Made by a program: the position numbers and the translations under genes
The notes under the pieces: generated by a model
Told to the model about the DNA's origin: nothing
What the model saw: the letters and a program-made list of their open reading frames with translations, nothing else
Databases searched by the model: none
Origin: a virus
Direction: 5' to 3' (one strand)
Virus record (IMG/VR): IMGVR_UViG_3300045135_000513
Coordinates: 1 to 24,334 of that record
DNA length: 24,334 nucleotides
Shown: positions 13,754-21,457 of the stretch, piece after piece
How positions within the stretch are numbered: the stretch's first letter is position 1
Layout: each line of letters begins with the position of its first letter

Positions 13754-14335
13754 TTAGTTCTTTATCTTATCCAAGAACGTGTTCATGAACTGACCATAGA
13801 CGTTAGGTGCGTTAATCACCTTCGTTTGAGATCCTTGCGGTATAACGAATATAAACTTCACTTCAGGGAACTGCGTAGCGAACCATTCAAGGTATTTAAC
13901 TCGATTGTAGTTCGCTTGCTGCAGCCCCTGCTGCGTATGAGCTTCATACCCTTCGGTATCGAGATAGATATTATCTACGGAATCTTCACCGTTGAGTATG
14001 AAGTCAAAGCCAATACAGTATAGTACATTGTTGTTACGTCTGATAGCTTCAAGCATCGCATTCATACCTGAGTTGGAGCGACGACCAGTTGTTACCTCGT
14101 ATCGTTCTTCTTCAGGCGGGAATATGATATCACCAGAGATATTAGAGTCAGGACTCTCAGCCGCTTTAGTGATCTCAGCAATCATACGGTCGTCAATAGC
14201 GACTAGGTAATCCCAACCATTAAAGTCACGGTACAGGGCATTACATCCGTAGATTTCGCCCTGACCAACTAGCTGGTTTAGATCTATTTCTTTTCTGCTT
14301 TTGCCGTTACCGACTATAATTGCTATGCGATTCAT
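13754..14335 (-). CDS. Conserved Rossmann-like protein (DUF115/MptE-like?)
   Basis: 193 residues. It starts with a nucleotide-binding-like beta-alpha turn, IAIIVGNGKSRKEIDL, followed by GEIYGCNALYRDFNGWDYLV and AIDDRMIAEI, then TGRRSNSGMNAMLEAIRR and VLYCIGFDF. The order GNGKS...CNALY...AIDD...GFDF resembles DUF115-type (glycosyltransferase or pterin-kinase-like) proteins. Substrate and reaction are not evident. The start lies 29 bases inside the end of the upstream small gene. Confidence 0.78.
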   Translation of the reverse strand: MNRIAIIVGNGKSRKEIDLNQLVGQGEIYGCNALYRDFNGWDYLVAIDDRMIAEITKAAESPDSNISGDIIFPPEEERYEVTTGRRSNSGMNAMLEAIRRNNNVLYCIGFDFILNGEDSVDNIYLDTEGYEAHTQQGLQQANYNRVKYLEWFATQFPEVKFIFVIPQGSQTKVINAPNVYGQFMNTFLDKIKN

Positions 14336-14492
14336 AATATAATTCTTCAGCTAGTTCATCCCAATCTTGGTGATCAATTACATCCTTCAAATGCTCTTTG
14401 TAATTGTGACGGGACTCTTTCTTCAGTTTCTTGCGGCGAAGATATTCGCCTTCTTCAATATACTCTTTAAAGCGTTTAGTACTCTTACCCAT
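14307..14492 (-). CDS. Small charged protein, unknown function
   Basis: 61 residues, strongly charged: basic N-terminal half (KRFKEYIEEGEYLRRKKLKK) and acidic C-terminal half (DHQDWDELAEELYYES). Likely a single helical hairpin. Weak ribosome site; 29-base overlap with the next gene. Confidence 0.68.
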   Translation of the reverse strand: MGKSTKRFKEYIEEGEYLRRKKLKKESRHNYKEHLKDVIDHQDWDELAEELYYESHSNYSR

Positions 14493-14512
14493 AGGAGGCT
14501 CTTATCTTCTTT

Positions 14513-14944
14513 TCACCAGTCTTTAGAAAGGTTAGGGAATGCTTCAGCTACAAGCTTCTTAGTGATGCTCTTAAATGGTAGCTGCTTATCTTTCATAGCA
14601 ATTAGAACTTTAGCATCGCCAGGATCGATACTCTCAAGCATGGCGATGAACAACTCTTCACGTCTGCGAGGTTTAAGATTACGCTGAGTATCAGTATTAC
14701 CTTCAGTAAACAGATACAGCTTGCGTAGCTCGTTTAGAAGCCCACCCTCTTGATCTGAGTTAGAACCTAGAGGTTTGTATGGCGGTTCGCCTTCAGGAAG
14801 CAGCCACTTAACCCGTGGGTCAAACGTAGCACCGAGAACAAGTTTAAGAGGCGCACAGCTGTACTCACGCAACTTAGCAATCTTCTCTTTCTTAGTTTTT
14901 TGCTTATCTACCTCTTCAAAGATTTGATAGAAAGTCTTTCGCAT
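14513..14944 (-). CDS. Conserved T4-like phage protein, DUF6433-like
   Basis: 143 residues. The block FYQIFEEVDKQKTKKEKIAK, then REYSCAPLKLVLGATFDPRV, WLLPEGEPPYKP, RKLYLFTEGN and AMLESIDPGDAKVLIAMKDK (then LPFKSITKKLVAEAFP) is the pattern I know from a widespread marine T4-like phage family of unknown function (DUF6433). Its place directly downstream of rnh, coupled by TAATG, suggests a role linked to DNA replication, but there is no direct evidence. Confidence 0.82.
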   Translation of the reverse strand: MRKTFYQIFEEVDKQKTKKEKIAKLREYSCAPLKLVLGATFDPRVKWLLPEGEPPYKPLGSNSDQEGGLLNELRKLYLFTEGNTDTQRNLKPRRREELFIAMLESIDPGDAKVLIAMKDKQLPFKSITKKLVAEAFPNLSKDW

Positions 14945-15804
14945 TAGAAGTCTCCAATAGAATCCATAAGATTCTTAAGTTTGTTTTTAATAAAGTAGTT
15001 CAACAACCCACCACGTCTAGGGACTTTGTAATTATTAAACTCTTCTATAATTGCCGAACGTATATCGGCAGGTATCATTTCTAAGCTGACTAGCATTTCG
15101 TTTCGTTTATAGTTACGAAGCATAGTCTCGTCACAAAACTCTTCAGGCGGCAAGTCAACCCAAACGTCAACTTTCTTGGCTAGTATAGCCTTCTGCCTAT
15201 TCTTAGCGATGATACAGCTATCTTCAGATAAGAAGTTAGGTACACCATCGCCACGATCACCACGCATAATGTGTTCTTTCAAGAATCGATTAGCGTCATT
15301 TATACGAATCCATTTCTTAAGAACAGGACTGTACTGTTCTACATTTATATATTTCTGAAGCTGACCAAAGTCTTTATCTCCAGAAAGGATTAGAATCTTT
15401 TCTGTACTATCATTATTTAGAAACGTTCCGTGTTCTTGTGTAATAACAGCGATAACATCATCGGCTTCGGCACGATCAACTTGAATAGTTCTGTAAGGAA
15501 AGAATTCTTTAATCTCCTCACGAATCTTATTCAAGACCTCAAAGATCTTATTCCAGTCATGATTAGACTTCTTACGATCTTCTTTACGATGCGCTTTATA
15601 GTAAGGAAAGAAATCCTTACGCCAGTTATTCTTATCGTCACAAGCGATAATCAACTCACCGTATTCAGCGGCAAACTTCTGTCTGTAGCCACGGATAGAG
15701 TTAAGTACCATATGACGTACAAGATCTTCGTTTACGTCAGGCTCATGATTAAGCTGCATCATAATGTTACTTATCATTACCTGATTCAAATCTAAAATAA
15801 TCAA
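14944..15804 (-). CDS. rnh: RNase H / 5'-3' FEN-type exonuclease (T4 Rnh)
   Basis: 286 residues (T4 Rnh 305). The FEN active-site acids appear in order: LDLNQ (D5), CDDKNNWR (D56, D57) with FFPYYKAHR, RAEADDVIA (E113, D115, D116), LSGDKDFGQL (D143, D145) and MRGDRGDGVPN (D183, D186), followed by a helix-hairpin-helix-like region. T4 Rnh removes RNA primers and some adjacent DNA from lagging-strand fragments with gp32. No ATG fits the N-terminus: the frame opens at TTG (15804) or CTG a few codons earlier with only a weak GGGTG site, so a non-standard start is likely. It has its own promoter. Confidence 0.93.
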   Translation of the reverse strand: MIILDLNQVMISNIMMQLNHEPDVNEDLVRHMVLNSIRGYRQKFAAEYGELIIACDDKNNWRKDFFPYYKAHRKEDRKKSNHDWNKIFEVLNKIREEIKEFFPYRTIQVDRAEADDVIAVITQEHGTFLNNDSTEKILILSGDKDFGQLQKYINVEQYSPVLKKWIRINDANRFLKEHIMRGDRGDGVPNFLSEDSCIIAKNRQKAILAKKVDVWVDLPPEEFCDETMLRNYKRNEMLVSLEMIPADIRSAIIEEFNNYKVPRRGGLLNYFIKNKLKNLMDSIGDF

Positions 15805-15838
15805 GGGACACCCAATCAGTTATTTAATTACTCATTAT

Positions 15839-15867
15839 AGTATAGTGTGTTTCACGTTTTGAGTCAA
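15839..15867 (-). promoter_or_regulatory. Sigma70-like promoter of rnh
   Basis: TTGACT (15862-15867), a 17-base spacer and TATACT (15839-15844), overlapping the stop of the upstream gene. Confidence 0.82.
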
Positions 15868-16361
15868 GCTTTTCGTTGAGCTCGATCTTCAATATCCATT
15901 TCCTGAGTCCAGACAGTAGCTATATCCGCATACCATGTTCCGACGTTGCGTTTAGGATAACCGTCTTTATCATAAGCCATAGCCAAGCAAGCTTGACTCA
16001 TAGGATTCTCCTGACGCTCGCCCCAGAACAATCCAAGCCAAGTAGCACTCTGAAGATACGTCTCCATAATACGAATATATGAAGCAATGTTCTGAGCACG
16101 TGCCTCAGCTCCTTTCTGACCTTGCTTGGCTTGCTTTCGCTCAACCGCTAGTAGGTCTTTATTGGACTTGATCCATTCTTTAACGTTCTTCATCGATAGA
16201 GCGTCTTCATCATCAAGCGCCAACACGTCAGGGTGTACGTTCTTATACTCTGGAGGATTAGCCGCTAGACGTGCTGCTCGAGCCGCTGCAAGGCGCTCTC
16301 CAGCTGCCTTGCGTTGTTCCTCGGTCATCGGCTTACGTTTACGCTTCTTAATTACTGCCAT
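15864..16361 (-). CDS. Conserved phage protein with basic N-terminus
   Basis: 165 residues. The N-terminal 35 residues are basic and Ala-rich (IKKRKRKPMTEEQRKAAGER, AAARAARLAANPP). The C-terminal domain is helical with SYIRIMETYLQSATWLGLFW and CLAMAYDKDGYPKRNVGTWY. I associate this layout with hypothetical proteins of cyanophage-like T4 relatives. No catalytic motif; DNA binding through the basic end is possible. The start lies within the last codons of the glycosyltransferase gene (14-base overlap). Confidence 0.75.
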   Translation of the reverse strand: MAVIKKRKRKPMTEEQRKAAGERLAAARAARLAANPPEYKNVHPDVLALDDEDALSMKNVKEWIKSNKDLLAVERKQAKQGQKGAEARAQNIASYIRIMETYLQSATWLGLFWGERQENPMSQACLAMAYDKDGYPKRNVGTWYADIATVWTQEMDIEDRAQRKA

Positions 16362-17334
16362 TAGATAGCTCCCTTAATAGGTCATTCCACTCAGCTGCTC
16401 GTAGATCCCAGTTGTAGAAGTTGTTAACCCAGTTCTGTTGGATTACACGCTTGCGTTGACTGTTCTCGTCGAACCATCGTTCGATAGCCGCATACAACTG
16501 ATTAACGAATACGTTAGCATGCTTCTCATGATTCTCAGTCATCTGATACATCGTAGCGAAGTTGCCTGTCGTTTCAGGTAGCGCCGCATGGTTAGGGCAT
16601 ACAACCTCACAACCCGCACTCATTGCTTCGATAGCTGCTATACAAGACGTCTCTGGCCAGATGTTAGGATACGCAAAGATATGCGCTTTAGTCAGAGCTT
16701 CACGGACAACTTCATTAGGCTGGTAGCCATGATAAGTCATCTGCGGATGATTTCGAATAGCATCAAACAGCTGATTAAAAGGTTCATCACGCTCTGCCCA
16801 ACCATAAGCTTCAAACGAAGAGTATACGTCTAGATGAATACGATCGCCATAGATCTCAGCCAACTTAGCTACACAAGGAACAAGCAAAGCAAGCCCACGA
16901 TGAGGCGTTGTATGATAGATCAAACGAATCTGATCTTTACCTTTAGAGTCTCGTGTTAGCTGAATCGGTTCAATCGCATTCTTAAGTACTGCCGACTTAT
17001 CATAAGGAACTTTATGCGCCAGATGATAGGTCTGAAACTGATAGTTAGATACAAAGATCAGTTTCTCGAATCGACTCCTAGACTCTTCTTTCTTAAGATG
17101 CTGAGACTCAGGATCGTCCCAAGTATCATGAAGCCAAAGAAGGTTTTTCTTTTTAGGGTCAACCCAACGAACACGGGACTTGATAAGATTAAACTCTTCA
17201 AGCAAGCCTTTATCAACTCGTTCATGAAGAGCTTTATTCATCAACTCAGTACCGCCCATAGCGCCTTCGTATGTACCATCTTTAGATGGACCAAGCTCTA
17301 CGGTGTCCGTGTCGTTAATAATATTCAAAGCCAT
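16348..17334 (-). CDS. Glycosyltransferase, GT4-type (GT-B fold)
   Basis: 328 residues. GGTELMNKAL (27-36) stands for the N-terminal acceptor domain. The C-terminal donor domain has IRLIYHTTPHRGLALL, then NIWPETSCIAAIEAMSAGCE, which carries the E-x7-E motif (E228, E236) of nucleotide-sugar binding in GT4 enzymes, and PNHAALPET. It would transfer a sugar from a nucleotide donor; targets in phages include DNA bases, host envelope polymers and virion proteins. Nothing here singles out one. A short basic protein gene lies five bases upstream and supplies its ribosome site (AAGG). Confidence 0.88.
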   Translation of the reverse strand: MALNIINDTDTVELGPSKDGTYEGAMGGTELMNKALHERVDKGLLEEFNLIKSRVRWVDPKKKNLLWLHDTWDDPESQHLKKEESRSRFEKLIFVSNYQFQTYHLAHKVPYDKSAVLKNAIEPIQLTRDSKGKDQIRLIYHTTPHRGLALLVPCVAKLAEIYGDRIHLDVYSSFEAYGWAERDEPFNQLFDAIRNHPQMTYHGYQPNEVVREALTKAHIFAYPNIWPETSCIAAIEAMSAGCEVVCPNHAALPETTGNFATMYQMTENHEKHANVFVNQLYAAIERWFDENSQRKRVIQQNWVNNFYNWDLRAAEWNDLLRELSNGSN

Positions 17335-17339
17335 TAGTC

Positions 17340-17459
17340 TTAACCTTGTCCACGGTACTTCTTAAATGAGCTGCGACGTGATTTATTCATCGATGCCGTT
17401 TTAATATTGTTTCGACCAATACTAGTTCGCTTACGTGTTTTTACGGTTTTAATAGCCAT
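17340..17459 (-). CDS. 39-residue very basic protein
   Basis: MAIKTVKTRKRTSIGRNNIK start, then MNKSRRSSFKKYRGQG: 13 Lys/Arg in 39 residues and no acidic residue. AAGGA ten bases before the ATG; the start lies in the last codons of the upstream membrane gene (11-base overlap), and the glycosyltransferase starts five bases after the stop. The composition is like a ribosomal or nucleic-acid-binding tail. I believe similar mini-proteins occur in marine phages but cannot check. Confidence 0.72.
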   Translation of the reverse strand: MAIKTVKTRKRTSIGRNNIKTASMNKSRRSSFKKYRGQG

Positions 17460-17631
17460 TACGTGGTTCCTTACGTTTCTTTTTTGGTTTGTGTGAATAA
17501 ATTACGACTAATGATATTAGAGCCATAGGTGCTAGCAGCGCAAAGATGCCTGCCGAACCATTTACGATTCTAAGATAAAAGGCGCATATTAATATTATAA
17601 CCGAAGTTATGGTAATCGCCAAATCATACAT
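17449..17631 (-). CDS. Small membrane protein with two hydrophobic segments
   Basis: About 60 residues from the ATG at 17631, preceded by AAGGTG; a GTG at 17640 is an alternative. TM-like segments LAITITSVIILICAFYL and GIFALLAPMALISLVVIY are followed by a basic cytoplasmic-type tail (HKPKKKRKEPRNGY). Overlaps both neighbours by a few bases. Function unknown. Confidence 0.75.
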   Translation of the reverse strand: MYDLAITITSVIILICAFYLRIVNGSAGIFALLAPMALISLVVIYSHKPKKKRKEPRNGY

Positions 17632-17794
17632 CTGATACACCTTCTGAGAACGTGCCGTCGAATGTAGACCAAGCCATTAGGAGAAATCCTGTGAGTGCGA
17701 TAGCAAGGCTATCAAGCGGGAATGTTTCGGTTGATGATTCGATACCGCCAACGCCACCAAGGATCATAATAAGTCCAACAATTAATCTAATCAT
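17624..17794 (-). CDS. 56-residue membrane protein
   Basis: Short frame starting MIRLIVGLIMILGGVGGIES with two hydrophobic segments (about 2-18 and 29-42) and an acidic end (FDGTFSEGVSDV). GGGAGA site before the ATG, directly after a sigma70 promoter; the stop overlaps the next start by eight bases. Two neighbouring two-TM mini-proteins suggest a pair acting together in the membrane. Confidence 0.75.
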   Translation of the reverse strand: MIRLIVGLIMILGGVGGIESSTETFPLDSLAIALTGFLLMAWSTFDGTFSEGVSDV

Positions 17795-17821
17795 AATAAG
17801 TCTCCCTCAATTTCAAATAGT

Positions 17822-17850
17822 ATTATACTTAAAGTAGAGAAGAAATACAA
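17822..17850 (-). promoter_or_regulatory. Sigma70-like promoter
   Basis: TTGTAT (17845-17850), a 17-base spacer and TATAAT (17822-17827), with a leader close to those of other promoters here. Confidence 0.78.
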
Positions 17851-17880
17851 GGATTTCTTATACCGATTTGAAATAAGGAT

Positions 17881-17908
17881 ATACCCTATTGATTACTTCT
17901 TAGGGTAT
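17881..17908 (-). terminator. Weak hairpin at the end of the small gene
   Basis: An 8-bp perfect inverted repeat (17881-17888 with 17901-17908, 12-base loop) spans the last codons and stop of the 68-residue gene and lies just before the next promoter. The stem is AT-rich and no T-run follows, so termination would be inefficient. Confidence 0.4.
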
Positions 17909-18092
17909 TATCTTCAGAGTTCCAGTAACCTGTAGTAACGTCATCGAAGCCCATCTTCATACTTGAAGAGCTGTAGCCATTTCTAGCGTTCCACTTGCTG
18001 TAGCAGTTGAAGTAATCATACGTTTCATTCAGAAGCTGACTATTCTTTTTGATGACGCTTCCGTCTTTAAGGGTTATTTCTATCCAATACAT
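17886..18092 (-). CDS. Small protein, unknown function
   Basis: 68 residues: MYWIEITLKDGSVIKKNSQL, then an aromatic/Ser-rich region (YDYFNCYSKWNARNGYSSSS). A strand-turn-strand start suggests a small beta domain. AAGAG site upstream. A TATAAATA late box lies 37 bases before the ATG. Confidence 0.68.
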   Translation of the reverse strand: MYWIEITLKDGSVIKKNSQLLNETYDYFNCYSKWNARNGYSSSSMKMGFDDVTTGYWNSEDNTLRSNQ

Positions 18093-18128
18093 GATGCTCT
18101 TTTAACTTCATAGGGGTTGATGTAATAT

Positions 18129-18136
18129 TATTTATA
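18129..18136 (-). promoter_or_regulatory. T4-type late promoter box
   Basis: Exact TATAAATA in the intergenic gap, minus strand, 37 bases before the start at 18092. The location between genes makes it a better candidate than a coding match. Confidence 0.62.
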
Positions 18137-18158
18137 TTACTTAACTGTTTGGTTAGGT

Positions 18159-18845
18159 TTAGTCCCAAAGACTTTCATAATATTTCCCGAATAGACGGAA
18201 GCCATTAGAGATGCGCTCTTGATATGATTTACGACCTTCCATATCGATTTCAAAGGTATGGTTTGGTCCTTTACGCCATTCATAATATTCGGCATCTTCT
18301 TTCGCTACTTCGTTTCCGTCTTTATCTACAGGAACAGTAATACGATCATGATTACCGCTGTAGAACTGATCTTCCCAATCACCATTAAGTTTAGATTCAA
18401 AGGCAAAGATCATTTCATCCATCACGTAGTCCCAGCGAGCAAAGAAGTGAATATCAATTTGACCGTTCTTAGCATACAGAGCCTCTTCAGCCTCATTTGG
18501 CCATAATGCTTCCGGAACATCTTCTTTGTCGACGTGAGGAGCTCCTTGCTTTGTATCCTTAAGCTGCCTTAGCATAGGAACGATGATATGAGCGAGCGTC
18601 GCATCCATACTCCACGTATCCCAACGATCGATCTTTACGTTTACCTTCTGTTCACGTTTGTCCAAGAAATAGTTGATAGGACGATAACATGACTGAATAA
18701 TATCGTCGAACTTATCTAACAAACGCTCAAACTTAGTTTGTTTGCTTTCCGATGGCCAGTGAGAATAACCATACTTCTTTGTCATGTAATCAGCGTAAAT
18801 TGTCGTATTCAAACGACTTGGATATGGTCCAATTTTAACTTTCAT
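18159..18845 (-). CDS. Conserved phage protein, unknown function
   Basis: 228 residues. Strongly patterned motifs: VKIGPYPSRLN at the N-terminus, VNVKIDRWDTWSMDATLAHI with IVPMLRQLKDTKQGAP, a metal-site-like IDIHFFARWDYVMDEMIFAF and the charged GNHDRIT. The DxWxxWSMDxTLAxI and HVDxEDVPEALW signatures are widespread among phages of several kinds without a known function. AAGGA site; the start lies within the end of the glutaredoxin gene. Confidence 0.82.
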   Translation of the reverse strand: MKVKIGPYPSRLNTTIYADYMTKKYGYSHWPSESKQTKFERLLDKFDDIIQSCYRPINYFLDKREQKVNVKIDRWDTWSMDATLAHIIVPMLRQLKDTKQGAPHVDKEDVPEALWPNEAEEALYAKNGQIDIHFFARWDYVMDEMIFAFESKLNGDWEDQFYSGNHDRITVPVDKDGNEVAKEDAEYYEWRKGPNHTFEIDMEGRKSYQERISNGFRLFGKYYESLWD

Positions 18846-19092
18846 TAAATGTTCCTTGAAGCTCTGTAAAGCCTCCTATGTAATCCAATCCACCGCCTTC
18901 TTTATACTTAAAGATCTGCGGAACAGTTCTAAACTCAGCCCCAGCAATTTCTTCAAGTGCTGCTACGTCAGCTGAGTTTACCTGCTGAACGTCTCGGTAC
19001 GTGTATTCGATTTCTTTACTTTCAAGAAGTTGTTTAGCTCTTGAGCAGAACGGGCAACTTTCTTTTCCAATTACTATATATTGACTAGCCAT
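18835..19092 (-). CDS. Glutaredoxin
   Basis: 85 residues from the ATG at 19092. CPFC redox motif at 13-16 (KESCPFCSRAKQLL), the cis-Pro TVPQIF, and GGFTEL near the C-terminus: a complete classic glutaredoxin fold. It probably supplies electrons to ribonucleotide reductase (the NrdC role in T4) through glutathione; no nrd gene is in this window. The start overlaps the upstream stop as TAATG. Confidence 0.95.
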   Translation of the reverse strand: MASQYIVIGKESCPFCSRAKQLLESKEIEYTYRDVQQVNSADVAALEEIAGAEFRTVPQIFKYKEGGGLDYIGGFTELQGTFNES

Positions 19093-19424
19093 TACCAATC
19101 AACCTTTAACCAATCTGTGTCTTTATCTACCAGAGTAACCTGACCTTCAAAGTCTTGGTTTTCTTCCAGCTGTTTCCATATACCCGCATTATTCATGCGC
19201 AGCCCATAAGCCGACTCGTGACAACGATAGCAAGAACCCGAAGCGCCATAGAACTCATAGAACTTACCTTCCTTCTTAACCTCTGTAATACCAGAATTCA
19301 TTCGCCATGAGTCACCATCTAAGTAACCGCCAGACCATCCAGCAAGAACTTTGTAGAACCCTCTATCCAGTTTACCTGCTTTGACTTTAATGATCACCCA
19401 GTTGTCTGGTGTATAATCGCTCAT
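19092..19424 (-). CDS. Conserved phage protein, unknown function
   Basis: 110 residues. VIIKVKAGKLDRGFYKVLAG with WSGGYLDGDSWRMNSG, then a cysteine pair CYRCHESAYGLR and a C-terminal QVTLVDKDTDWLKVDW. The CYRCH segment could bind a metal or heme-like group (CxxCH is the cytochrome c pattern), but there is no signal peptide, so cytochrome function is unlikely. A beta-sandwich is the likely fold. Coupled to glutaredoxin by TAATG. Confidence 0.75.
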   Translation of the reverse strand: MSDYTPDNWVIIKVKAGKLDRGFYKVLAGWSGGYLDGDSWRMNSGITEVKKEGKFYEFYGASGSCYRCHESAYGLRMNNAGIWKQLEENQDFEGQVTLVDKDTDWLKVDW

Positions 19425-19429
19425 CTTTC

Positions 19430-19828
19430 TTAATCCTCAATCACAATACTATTCGCATCACGGTATGTCAACTCATTCATCATCGCACGTTTGTTCTGCG
19501 GATACATCATCGCTTGAGTTTCTACCACTGCTTTGATATGATCATTCGTCATCTCTGACAGTTTGATATATCTGAGTGGTTGGTCGCCGTTCTTACCATA
19601 CGTTCCCCAGATCACATGCTCACGAACAACCTCATGTGGATCATCCAGCGTGATCTCAATGATGTCTTGATCGTCATTCACACTACAGCGAAGGTAGTCA
19701 AGACCGCCATCAATCATATACGTCTTACCGTTCGCATCAGTGTACGTCTTGTAGTCATGTCGATGTCTAGACTCAAGGATTGTTCCATCAGGTGTGCGGA
19801 TAGCACGATATACTACATTATCATTCAT
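19430..19828 (-). CDS. Conserved phage protein, unknown function
   Basis: 132 residues. TPDGTILESRHRHDYKTYTD followed by NGKTYMIDGGLDYLRC is a distinctive motif seen in phage proteins of diverse groups; then HVIWGTYGKNGDQPLRYIKL and a C-terminal helix. The His-Asp-rich RHRHD might bind metal. No enzyme family assigned. ATGA overlap with the upstream gene. Confidence 0.8.
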   Translation of the reverse strand: MNDNVVYRAIRTPDGTILESRHRHDYKTYTDANGKTYMIDGGLDYLRCSVNDDQDIIEITLDDPHEVVREHVIWGTYGKNGDQPLRYIKLSEMTNDHIKAVVETQAMMYPQNKRAMMNELTYRDANSIVIED

Positions 19829-20277
19829 ACTCTCGCTCCAAACATTCTAAGGATTAATCGCAAAGCATCCTTGTGCTTCTCATTGTCTATGATCTCTTCA
19901 CGATGATGAGGTTTGACTGGTTCATTAGCAAACAATTCTATGTTGCGTTCTGTCAGATAGTTTAGATGCCACTTGAGACTCTCAACTGCAATCATATCAG
20001 CCACTTCGGTAGAATCTAGGATCTCTTTAAATGTTGGTTTAGTTGGTGTAGACTTTCTTGGTATATCATCACACTCACTAGCAAGTTCTTCTAGGAACTC
20101 ATCTGTCATGTTGTACTCTTTTGCAATATAATCGTAGGCATCCATTAGAGTTGGTTCATCGCCATTAAACTGAAAGAACCATTGGTCTGTGTATACGCCA
20201 TTGGTATTAGACTTGGTGTCACGCAGAAGTGCGTCTTTCTCTTCATAATCAATACATACTATATTAAATCTACTCAT
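19825..20277 (-). CDS. Protein of unknown function
   Basis: About 150 residues from the ATG at 20277, which has GGAGAAG upstream. MSRFNIVCIDYEEKDALLRD start, then FQFNGDEPTLMDAYDYIAKE, a Thr/Pro linker and a helical C-terminal half (ADMIAVESLKWHLNYLTERN, EEIIDNEKHKDALRLILRMF). No motif recognised. It overlaps the phosphoesterase end by eight bases and the next gene by ATGA. Confidence 0.72.
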   Translation of the reverse strand: MSRFNIVCIDYEEKDALLRDTKSNTNGVYTDQWFFQFNGDEPTLMDAYDYIAKEYNMTDEFLEELASECDDIPRKSTPTKPTFKEILDSTEVADMIAVESLKWHLNYLTERNIELFANEPVKPHHREEIIDNEKHKDALRLILRMFGARV

Positions 20278-20782
20278 AACTTCTCCAACCAGCCTTAATA
20301 GATTGTAAATCAATCGGTTTATAGTTCACGTTTTCGCAACATACGTTGACGTAGTTATCATCAGGTACAGTTGCGAAGTGTACGTGTCCATGGATGTTAG
20401 GCTTGCCTCTCAATTCAATTGGATGGATAGGAGGATGGCTAATCCAAAACCCATACTTTGAATGCAAGCTGTGTACTTGTCCGAAGATACTACACATCTT
20501 AGAGACGTTTGCCATCCGATAAGTGTTATCAGTATCATGGTTGCCCAATATAATACGAGTATTAGCACAGCGTTCAGCAATTGGTTTTCCATACTTTTCT
20601 AATACCTCGCCGTCAAAAAACATATCACCTAACATCCATAATGTATCACGCTTATTGATAGTTGACATGATACCTTCAAATACAAATTCATCGTGTTCTT
20701 CCATGGAGGAGAACTGAGTCCTGTATTTGCAAATGTTGCGATGCCCAAAGTGGCAATCGCTTATAAACCACACTTTGCTCAT
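20270..20782 (-). CDS. Calcineurin-like metallophosphoesterase
   Basis: About 170 residues from the ATG at 20782 (AAGGAG upstream). All metal motifs are present: ISDCHFGH (D9, H11), LGDMFFD (G52, D53), LGNHD (80-83), SHPPIH (H116) and HGHVH (131-135). A compact single-domain enzyme of the phage type that hydrolyses phosphodiesters or monoesters with two metal ions; the substrate is unknown (nucleotides or RNA ends are possible). First gene of a transcript starting at the promoter at 20811-20839. Confidence 0.9.
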   Translation of the reverse strand: MSKVWFISDCHFGHRNICKYRTQFSSMEEHDEFVFEGIMSTINKRDTLWMLGDMFFDGEVLEKYGKPIAERCANTRIILGNHDTDNTYRMANVSKMCSIFGQVHSLHSKYGFWISHPPIHPIELRGKPNIHGHVHFATVPDDNYVNVCCENVNYKPIDLQSIKAGWRSYE

Positions 20783-20810
20783 AATATTTTCTCCTTCATT
20801 TGATAGAGCT

Positions 20811-20839
20811 ATTATACTAAATCCAATCAAGAATGTAAA
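20811..20839 (-). promoter_or_regulatory. Sigma70-like promoter, repeated module
   Basis: TTTACA (20834-20839), a 17-base spacer and TATAAT (20811-20816). The region from about 30 bases upstream to the -10 is almost the same as at 22451-22510. Confidence 0.88.
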
Positions 20840-20852
20840 CAATTTTCTTAGA

Positions 20853-21212
20853 TTATTTTGTTATATCCTTAACCCATTTATTTCCAAACATGAGATACTG
20901 CACCTTACGCCAGAACCAGTTAGGATGCTGCCCTTTCAAAGGTCGCCAACCGATACCACTTTCGTAATCGCCACCAAATAGATAACACATCCATTCTGAG
21001 TATTCTGGGGTATGAACATGGGTAGTGGTGTCATCGGCTACGTAGTTCCAATTGATATCGCCTATGAATTGTTTATCTTCGTTCCAACTGAATCTTGTGT
21101 CAGAAAGAGCATGACTATATCTCAAATTGATATTTGCGTACGCTGCTCTTACCGCTTCGTGGATTGCTGGATCTTCGCTGTATTTGTTGTATGTGTACTT
21201 AGTTCCCATCAT
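20853..21212 (-). CDS. Protein of unknown function
   Basis: About 119 residues from the first of two adjacent ATGs (21212), which overlaps the upstream stop as ATGA. Aromatic-rich: IGDINWNYVADDTTTHVHTP, then SEWMCYLFGGDYESGIGWRP and HPNWFWRKVQYLMFGNKWVK. The many Trp and His residues suggest a compact metal- or nucleic-acid-binding domain, but nothing is diagnostic. Confidence 0.7.
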   Translation of the reverse strand: MMGTKYTYNKYSEDPAIHEAVRAAYANINLRYSHALSDTRFSWNEDKQFIGDINWNYVADDTTTHVHTPEYSEWMCYLFGGDYESGIGWRPLKGQHPNWFWRKVQYLMFGNKWVKDITK

Positions 21213-21415
21213 TTGCACTCACCTTTCCATGCAAACTCGCCATCTCTAGGACAGTACAGAGCATAGTCACGTTCAATTGCTTCTGCTTTCAAAGTCTCTA
21301 AGCGATCAGTCTTGTCCTCATCAATTATTAGACCAATTGGCATAGTCAAAATAGATAGTGCAATTATCATAAACCCAGCAGGTAAAATAAAATCACCCAA
21401 TGCATTACATTTCAT
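21209..21415 (-). CDS. Small membrane or exported protein
   Basis: 68 residues. A hydrophobic segment (ILPAGFMIIALSILTMPIGL, about 10-29) is followed by a charged helix and two cysteines (ALYCPRDGEFAWKGECK). Either a single-TM protein or a signal-anchored periplasmic domain with a disulfide. Ribosome site GGGGA. Confidence 0.68.
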   Translation of the reverse strand: MKCNALGDFILPAGFMIIALSILTMPIGLIIDEDKTDRLETLKAEAIERDYALYCPRDGEFAWKGECK

Positions 21416-21457
21416 TTTAATATCCCCAAATCTTTGCTATTTTTTACGAATCATCAC

